Source: Dreissena polymorpha
Taxonomy: Eukaryota; Mollusca; Bivalvia; Myida; Dreissenidae
DNA length: 64,000 nt
Reading direction: 5' to 3'
NCBI RefSeq assembly: GCF_020536995.1
Contig: NC_068369.1
Location: 22,421,060-22,485,059 of the forward strand
The translations under genes and the position numbers were made by a program. The notes under the pieces are model-generated. The model was not told the origin of the DNA. It searched no databases and saw nothing but the letters and a program-made list of their open reading frames with translations. This document shows, piece by piece, positions 46,504 through 54,994 of the stretch (position 1 is the first letter of the stretch; every line of letters starts with the position of its first letter).

Positions 46504-48290
46504 GGAATACGGACAAAACCCCTCCCGGATAAAAACCCTCCCGTCATTTTCATAGGGGGCGGACGAAAACCCTCCCATGAATAAACCTGGGCGGACAAAA
46601 ACCCTCCCATGAAAAAACGGGGGAGTTCAAAAACCCTCTCATGAAAAAACGGAGGCTGGACAAAAACCCTCCCGTAAAAGAAATTTAACACTTAGTGTTG
46701 CATATATTAATCTGACAAAATTACCCATTATGTGTATTGTGTTTTCAGGGGTGTGAAATTGAAAGAAAATGTGTATCCATGAACTGTAAACATACCGCTT
46801 TCTAATGTGCATAGATATCCGATAATCAAATATAATAACAACATCAATTAAAACATAAGATGGGACCATTTATAGACAAGTGAATTTAAATTTATATTGA
46901 ATGCAATACGATACAGTGCAACGTTTAATCGCGTCATACGCTAATTCATGCAAAAAAACGTGCTTTCCGGGAAGTTTCTGAAAACTTTGCGAAAATGAAA
47001 GTAAAATTCTGTTAGCAACTAACAATTCGTTAGCATGTAACTAATTTGTCGTAATTACTTATTTAATTTATCTTTGTAACGTTTTCAATTGAATTATTGC
47101 AGACAATATATAAAGCATATGTGTATTTTCTAGCGTATTGTCAAATATGTCAATGATTCGGTTATTTAGGCCCACTAATCAGCTAATCATAACAATTAAC
47201 TAGTTAATAGCATACAATAATATATATCAAAATTGCAAACTGTGAATCTGCAACTGCGGACAAAAACCCTCCCGTGAAAGCTATTAAACACCGACAAATG
47301 TCATTGCTTCACACATTGTTGCATTCATTAATCCGCAAAATTTACTCAAAATAGCAAACTGTGAATCTGCAACTACTTTTATTTTTTAATTAGTTTAATC
47401 ACAGAATCAATTAAAAGCAATTAAACGCCGACACATGTATTTGCTTCTGCGGGATGCTGGATGGTCTGGCGTTTCTCCCGGTGAATCTGGTGGCTTACGG
47501 CATGAGCGTTCTTTGGGAATTGACACCAGATGGCATCGACAACATACTAGAATACTTCGACGCCAACTACGTCAACGGGGCGTTCAGAAGCGCCACGATG
47601 GATGGTCGCCTCCGCTTCAGACGCACCATGCCGCGCTTCCCGCCTGATGTATGGAACGTACATGAGGCAACAAAACTTGGTGAAGCGCGGACGAATAACG
47701 CGTGCGAAAGTTGGAACAACGGGTTCAAGCATCTCGTCGGCCACGCAAATCCATCATTGTGGAACGTCATCACATGTCTGCAGAAGGACAACGCCATGGC
47801 CGAAGCAGAGGTGTACCGGTACGAACACGGGGAGCCGGTAGCAAAGCGAGTCCGGAAGGGGACCCTTCTTCACCAGAAGAAGATGCAACGCCTATGTGAG
47901 GAGGTAGCGTCGGGAAACAAGACGGCACAGGACTTCTTGGCTGCAGTTGGGCACTGCATTCGTATTCACGTTTAGGAGCGTATGTGAACTGTGTAAGATT
48001 AATGCAATTGTGTTTGTTTGTATTCTCAAGTGTCTACAATGTTGGTTTTTGTTTATCAAATAACTATGCTTATTTGTCACTGTATGTAACATTATACTGT
48101 CTAGACTTCATGATACTTGTTATAAAACGAAATAAAGAATGTCTTGGGAAGCCTGTGTCCGCCTCTGTTATTTTTGCGATGATGAATGAAATAGAAACAC
48201 GACTTTGATGTTCTTAATGCACTGGCCGGCGCACAATTTGATATTTTATATAATTTTATTTATATACACACCCTACTTGTTATTCATACT
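46504..48290 (+). mobile_element. MULE copy 2, right end missing
   Basis: Nearly identical to 23009-24800. It starts with GGAATACGGACAAAACCCCT inside the satellite, has the same internal sequence and the same transposase-tail frame. It diverges from the first copy at about 48290, before the right terminal repeat. No 9-bp duplication can be tested because the right end is gone. Confidence 0.9.
47454..47975 (+). CDS. MULE transposase C-terminal fragment, copy 2
   Basis: 173 residues from MLDGLAFLPVNLVAYGMSVL to VGHCIRIHV. It keeps the YFDANYVNGAF segment, of which the 23983 copy has lost four codons, and the NNACESWNNGFKHL motif, with Cys where copy 1 has Phe, closer to the family pattern. The two proteins differ at only about ten positions plus the four-codon gap, with no frame break in either. 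The catalytic DDE part is absent here too. Confidence 0.8.
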   Translation: MLDGLAFLPVNLVAYGMSVLWELTPDGIDNILEYFDANYVNGAFRSATMDGRLRFRRTMPRFPPDVWNVHEATKLGEARTNNACESWNNGFKHLVGHANPSLWNVITCLQKDNAMAEAEVYRYEHGEPVAKRVRKGTLLHQKKMQRLCEEVASGNKTAQDFLAAVGHCIRIHV

Positions 48291-48733
48291 ATTTTGTGAT
48301 TATGTATTTCGCCTACGAAACGTCGGGTCTAATGTTCGAATCATTCATGGGTCGTATTGACTCACTACCAAGCACTCGACATTAAATATATAATTCGGTA
48401 ATACAATTGTTGACCAGACACGGTGCCTCAAAAGTCAATCAGACTGGCACTTCTTCGCAAAACACGACACAAAAATGAACACACATTTTATTGAATTTAT
48501 CAAAAAAATACCTCATCAGTTTACACAATTTTAACTCAGAATTATATAACGACTTGCCGGTATGCGCGTGTGTTCAGAGTCTAATATTTCTATATGTCAT
48601 TAACATGAATGTGAATAGTTCAACATGTTGCATAATGAGAAAATGTATAAATCTCTTTCTTTACGAATCTGCAATGTGTTATTGAAAGGTTCGTTTTAAG
48701 GATATATCTCGCGATAAAAGAAATAAAACATTT

Positions 48734-49008
48734 GAGCCGTGCTCTGTGAAAGGAGGTTTAATGCATGTTTGTAAATTGTCGTCCAAATTAGCTTGTGCAG
48801 TCCGCATAGGCTCATTAGGGACGCCACTTTTCGCCTAAACTGTTGTTGTTGTTGTTTTGTTAAGAAGAGACTTTCTGTAAACGAAAATTACAATGAAAGC
48901 GGAAAGTGTCGTCCCTGATTAGCCTGTGCGGACTGAAGAGGCTAATCTTGGATGACACTTTACGCGCATTCATTTAACCCCCCCCCCCCCTTTCACAGAG
49001 CACGGCCC
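48734..49008. mobile_element. TIR element with GCCGTGCTCTGTGAAAGG ends
   Basis: The left end reads AGCCGTGCTCTGTGAAAGG; the right end, in reverse, reads GGGCCGTGCTCTGTGAAAGG. Inside, blocks such as GTGTCGTCC-GATTAGCCTGTGC occur inverted to each other. About 275 bp, no coding capacity. A lone end of the same family (GGGCCGTGCTCTGTGAAG) lies at 49851-49868. I regard it as a MITE common in dreissenids. Confidence 0.8.
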
Positions 49009-49011
49009 ATT

Positions 49012-52000
49012 TGCTTTCTTCAAATGCGTACAACAGGAGCTATAGCCGGCATCCAGAGTGCGGCGGTAACCGAAATCGTGTGTTCACAGTTTAGTTACCC
49101 TTCTCAGCTGAGATAAATACCTGCTGAAGAAACTTGGAGTATTAATAAGCAATAAATGATTAATTGGTCATAGAAATAACCATCTGGCATTATCAATATT
49201 GCATGCTTGTTATTCGGTCCGTATTTTGACGAGCCAATAGATGTGAGACTCTTTAGGATGTGTATTCGAAATCGTCCTTGGGTACATTTATGTGATAAAC
49301 AATACAATTGAATAATGAATACAAAATACAATTAGCATGTGTTTCCTAAAAGCTTATAACAAAACCGAATTTGATTTATACCCCTTTAACATCATTATAA
49401 CATTCAGATACTAAAACTTAGTTAATTTAAGCTAAATACATAAACATAACCACGATTGATATTTTTTCAAAGTAAGATACATTATTAATTGTCATTATAA
49501 ATGTATGACTTTATTTTGAATTAATTAAAAGGTATTTCATTGATCCGATGGGCCAAGGATTTATAATGCACGATGCTCTTTTGTATTTATGCCGTTACAT
49601 AAATAGCATAAGCAAATGAAACTATAATAAACAATTACTTTACTTTCTTACCACTATACTTAGTTACGTATGCACTGGCCATAGGTGTAATGGAACATCA
49701 CACGACTGACGCTGTGCATGGCGCGTCATGCGGCTGTTAAACTAGATGTTCTGTTTAACTGTTAGGTGATCGAAACGAAACGGACAGTGTGTACACGATT
49801 TAACATGTCTTATTTTTCTTCCCACAGGTGATACGACACGTTAAATATATGGGCCGTGCTCTGTGAAGCAGTCCTTAATACAAACATCAGAATTCCCAAT
49901 AAAATTGTTCTGATCAATTAGCAATGTGTAAAGTCCACATTTGTGCAGGCAACGTGGTAAATTGTTCTCATCGCTATGTTTGAATTTCTATATTATATTT
50001 CCATGCTATTTAATTGAAGAACAAAATTATTCAATATATTTTGTAGACATACCAACAAACTGTATGATTTGTTTCCCAAGTCCAATAAGTAATTTATAAA
50101 GTATACAAATTTCAACACTGAACAAACGCCATTAGAAAACAAAAGTAGAATATCTGCTATTGTTAATTCTCTAAAGAACCAATGAATGGAGTATTGCCAT
50201 CAATAAACACATTTCTATAGATGTGAGACTTGCCTTCAGCATGAGGCCACGATTTTTTTTATTGGTTTACAAAAATTATTTTGAAAATGGTCCATCGGGC
50301 GGTCGAAAAAAAAAAAAAAAAAAAAACATCATTGGAAAAAAAAGTTAATACTTATAACATCAGAACAAAGACAACATATCTTTTATAACCTTAACACAGA
50401 GACAAAAAATCAAATTATGCAATGAAACACATCTATATCTTCAAATGAAATGAGTCCTAACAGCACCTTATGTAACATCAGGCAATTTTAAACACTCCAT
50501 TACATGACATGCGTTCTTCTCCCATTAAAACGAAAAAGTGCGCTTCATTTCCATAATTGGATGCGCACCATTATGCAATGCGATGCCCGTTGCATAAATC
50601 TTATATAAGATAAACTACTCATACACAAATTACCCGGTATGTGTTTGCTCTTACTCGACTTATGAGATCGTACATGAAAAAAAAATCGAGGTAGATCGAT
50701 CCATGCGTCGTCGCGGTAATGTTTGTCAAAGTTGTTGTTGTCATGAAAACTCGTTGATTTACAACGCAAAACGTCTTATTTGAACTGACGCGAATTAATT
50801 TAATCATATTTGTCAACTTCGCTTTTGCTTTATTTTGATAATTTAATCCAAAGTTTAATGTTAGCAAGTGTTTTTTTTACTGGAATTGTAAACAAGGAGT
50901 CAGTTAAAGTCTTCCGAAAATGTGCAGTCTGTGTGAATTTACAGTTTGACGTCATCAAAGGAAAGCCGCTTTCTGTCGGAAGCAATAAAGCGACAAATTT
51001 CGCGCCGAAAAAATTGGCTTCCTTTGTCTAGCAATCAACATGCCGAACCAATCGTGTGTTTGTTTCTCAATTGCAATCCTCCAATTTAATAAAAGCACGT
51101 GCATAGCTCCGCCTTCGAATCTTTTGCAGAGAACGGAGGCGGAGTTTAACGGTTAATTGAGCTAGTGTTTTACACAAGTTGAGTTCCGATTTGCCGAAAT
51201 TACTTGGCCCGAAGCATTGAAACGACAAATACATTTATCAATGATTTTCCAAGATATACTGATTTGTTCCGATTTCCAAACTTTCTGTACAGTTCCTATA
51301 AACTATGGCGGACGTGTTTACAAAATTCCTAAACACATATATCGTAAATAATGGCAGTGTTTTATTGGATTATTTATACATATTATCAAATACTATCGGG
51401 TTTGTTTAATATAATTAACATGTTAAACAATATAGTTGCGTCACAGACACGGAAATAAATTTTGATGGGGTCGACATTTGACTGACGCTGATTTTCTTAT
51501 TGTCTGTAATTTTTACCCGAAATAAATTTTGAGAAGTGCCCATAAAAGGACTGGTACATAATGTGTCACATTGAAAAATATCCCGATCTCTGCAATATAT
51601 GTGAACCAATCGTTGATTGTACTTACTTGATTTTATTCGCAACCGTACTCAAACCGGATCGTTTTTTTTCTCATTTCGCTCATTTTGCAGTGCGGTCGGG
51701 AATAAAATATTTTAAAAAAAGACGATTTTCCGATTTTATTTTTTTTCCCATTTTCCAAAAATTAGGGTCGGCGGTTTTGTAAACCAAGAAATATAAAAGT
51801 CGTGGCCTGACTAACCCAGTATTGATTTTTGGTTCCAAAAGCAAACAGAAAATGATTTCATTTTAGTGCTTTAGTATTGTGTTAAGAAGTTTTAAGAGTT
51901 GTGGTTTCAAGGGTGTGACAATTAAGGCATATCAACATTAGTCTCTGTATAGCCCAATCGGTATATATGACCAAGGTAGCAACTTATTTTCCGATGGGAA

Positions 52001-52270
52001 TGTTCGTGATGTGATTATATAAATTGATTTAAACACAGAAATCCTTGCGATATTGAAATAATAAATGGCCTGTTGATGGACCTACGAGGTAGTTAACGAA
52101 ATTATTAAACTGTTTTCCTAAAAATGTGTAAATAAACTGATTGGCATACAATTATAATTCATTTGTTGTCGCAGTGGATGATGTTTAAAATCAGAGTACC
52201 GGAACTACGACGATTTTACTGAATCAACATGACTTAAATCTATACGTAAACGGATACCTTTTTTTTAATA
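49012..52270. other. long non-coding stretch
   Basis: No credible gene was seen. A poly-A run lies at 50309-50330. The segment 51010-51320 is less AT-rich, has CCAAT/ATTGG at 51016 and 51046, an inverted pair GCTCCGCC/GGCGGAGT at about 51110 and 51140, and ATGGCGGACGTG at 51305; it looks promoter-like, but the frame that follows (MADVFTKFLNTYIVNNG) is not recognised. Confidence 0.35.
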
Positions 52271-52498
52271 TTAACCCATTTATGCCTAGTGGACTCTCCC
52301 ATCCTTCTAAATTAGATCAATAATTTTCCAAAATTAGGGATGTCTAGTAAATTTATTTCTGTATTTAGAATATTTATTACAGATATTCCTTTAAGCAAAC
52401 AGCGCTGACCCTGATGGGACGCCGCATCATGCGGCGTCTAATCTAGGTCTACGCTTTTTGCCAAGGCCTTTTTTCTAGACCCTTGGCATAAATGGTAA
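52271..52498. mobile_element. TTAA-flanked MITE, copy 3
   Basis: Starts TTAACCCATTTATGCCTAG and ends GGCATAAATGGTAA, with the central palindrome GACGCCGCATCATGCGGCGTC-like core complete. A second TAACCCATTTATGACTAGGG begins immediately after, so two ends lie head to tail. Confidence 0.8.
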
Positions 52499-52683
52499 CC
52501 CATTTATGACTAGGGTTTCCATGAAACCTGCTTTTTGCCATCTTTTACTGGGCAGATTTATCGGAGCCTAAATGTGTTCCGGATACGCAATAAATAACCG
52601 AATAACTATATGTTCGCATATAATGTTTCGTTTACAAACCATACTTTCGAAAAACAGAAGTCGTTTGATAAACAGGTACATTA

Positions 52684-53180
52684 AAGGGGCCTTTTCACAG
52701 ATTTTGGCATGTATTGAAGTTTGTCATTAAATGCTTTATATTGATAAATGTAAACATTGGACCTAAAAATTTCCAGGAAAAACAACAATACAATACAAAA
52801 AAAAGGTAACCCTCAACTGGGCTCGAACCACTGTCCTCTGGAGTCCTGTAGTAAAGTCTTCCTCTTAGACCACTCGGCCATCTGTGCTCATGCAATTAGG
52901 GCATGCATTTTTTACTTCATATAATCAATCCTCGTAGTTTCACAAAACTAAACGACAACAACAGAACTTTCCAAATTATTCAATCGTTTCGCGTTGCAAC
53001 GCTTTATAATATTCAGGTTTTCAAATCGTCAAAAGATACACATTATGGATATTTTAGAGCATGGTAAATGTTCAGTATATCTATTTCCTCACAAATATTA
53101 TAACTAGAACGAAAAATTTCAAATCTTAGACAATTTTCTTTTTAATTTTGTCAATTTAACAAAACGTGAAAAGGCCCCTT
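52684..53180. mobile_element. TIR element carrying a tRNA-like core
   Basis: 497 bp with ends AAGGGGCCTTTTCAC and, in reverse, AAGGGGCCTTTTCACG. Inside on the minus strand (52889-52805) is an 85-nt tRNA-like sequence with A box TGGCCGAGTGGTCTAAG and B box GGTTCGAGCCC, the length and boxes of a Leu/Ser type tRNA. Its acceptor ends do not pair, so it is not a working tRNA. Flanks share TTAA at the borders. This mixes DNA-transposon ends with a pol III promoter. Confidence 0.75.
52805..52889 (-). other. tRNA(Leu/Ser)-like sequence inside the TIR element
   Basis: It starts GAGCACAGATGGCCGAGTGG and ends GTTGAGGGTTACC. The internal pol III boxes look intact, so transcription from the minus strand is possible. 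The acceptor stem is not complementary, which argues against a true tRNA gene. Confidence 0.5.
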
Positions 53181-53489
53181 AAATTGAGTCTTGATATCTT
53201 CGACCACTCTTGACCATCGAATTCTAGCTCGTTAAATCTCAAAGACTGGCTAAACATTGCGAATGCATGCACTGTATTTTGAAAAGTAGTAGTACTTTTA
53301 AGAAATTCTATGAAATATAATATGGCTACATGTAGCATGGTTCAAATTCTGAATTATTTTCCTGCTGGTGGGATATCCACTCTGCAAGGATTACAGGCCT
53401 TAATATCGCATTTCTGATTAAGTTTAATTTAAAAGGGAATTCTACGGCCGTGTCTTACTACAAATACACAATGAATAGTTTCCCACTGT

Positions 53490-53740
53490 TTTGATGTGAC
53501 CGAACATGTAACACAGTGCGCTTAAAATGTGTTCTTTTAAGTCAATAAAATAAACATTGAAAGAACCCTTGGGCTACTCGCGATAGTAGTGATATTCAAT
53601 AACATCAAACTTTAAATAACAATACGGACCATTTCTCATATTCCGACAAAACAAATATAGCTATTTTAATAGTCACATGAGATATATCACACGTCTATAT
53701 ATTGTGGGTCATGCTGTGCAGTTTAATCCAATCGCTCAGT
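53490..53740 (+). repeat. interspersed repeat, partial copy of the 30.3-kb family
   Basis: Shares ACATGTAACaCAGT, a CTACTCGCGAT block, AATAACAATACGGACCAT and the ATCTATATATTGTG-type block with 30340-31040, in the same order and orientation. Confidence 0.6.
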
Positions 53741-54994
53741 TTTGTACTTCTCGTTCAATAATATAAGAAAATCATGTTGTTGTTAATACGCGATGCGTTA
53801 TAGATTATCTATTGTATTTTCATCCACGAAAGTTACGCAATAATGGCTGTGAAGAGATTGTATTATTTGAATGGACATTAACGGTGTTTTTAATGTGCCT
53901 AGTGGTTTATTCACATTGCTCAATGACAGAGAAGGCTTTTGTAACTGTCGCTAATATTGCCTAATGTGTCTGCTATGTGTAAGTGGCCTAAAGTATTTCC
54001 TCAGAAGTTGGACGTGCAGAAATATTTGTATTCACACTGTTTACGTCGATGCATCTCGTATGACTTGAACTTACGCTAACACAAATCGCACAGTCCAATT
54101 AGAAACTTGCAACACAACCTGCCCGTTATTAACAGTGCTCTTTCGTATAGCTTAACGTACATTAAATGCATCGCAGTATCATTTCATTACTTATTATATC
54201 ACACAAACGAAACGTGTCCCCGGGGAAACGTTCACTCTTTATTAAAAAAGAAACATTTGCTGGGCTTTCATTAAACTAGAGTGGGGAAATGTTTTCGATA
54301 AGCGTTCAGTTCAGTTCTCATTTGACCCAGATTAAAACTAGGCGATTTTTTTAAAAACCAAAGCGCCCTGGCAGGGCGGGCATTTTTGTTTTCATCTTTT
54401 TATACTTGTTTTTCTGTTCATGTCCATATACTGAAGCTTTTTAGCTTCGATGTTTTAATCTATGTTTTTTGCATTTAATGACTTATCTTTAAAACCGCTA
54501 TATCTGTTTTTGAGTCCATAAACATCGTTTCCGCATCCGTAATTTTGAATAAAAAGTGTGACTATTGGTTGAGATTTCAAAAGCACATACTTGGTTTTAA
54601 CACCATATGAGATATAATCAACAAACGCTGCTTTATTTTGAAAAAAGCATCAAGAACAAAAATCACAGTTATAATCGGAATGCTCTGAAGTAAAAACAAC
54701 AGTAAATACAAATGATCCCAAGATTACGCTCATTTGACCTCTCGAACGAACGCTGTCACCTCAGCTCTCCTAATTCAATATCCAGTACAAGATTGACCAT
54801 CGGCATACCCTAAAATATTTCCCCCGGAAACTCAGATGTCCATATATATGTGGCATTGCAGCTCGGATACATAATCCGTCAGAACTTTTCACGCGGTTAA
54901 ATTCGTCATCACTGCAGAAAACACACACTCGGCGCAAAAGGGTCACGTAAACGTCTAAAAACACGAAAATGTGGACTTGAGTTCGTTTCGCTTA
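53741..54994. other. non-coding stretch downstream of the glycosyltransferase gene
   Basis: 3' flank of the minus-strand gene ending at 54995. No poly-A signal could be assigned with confidence and no other gene was seen. Confidence 0.35.
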
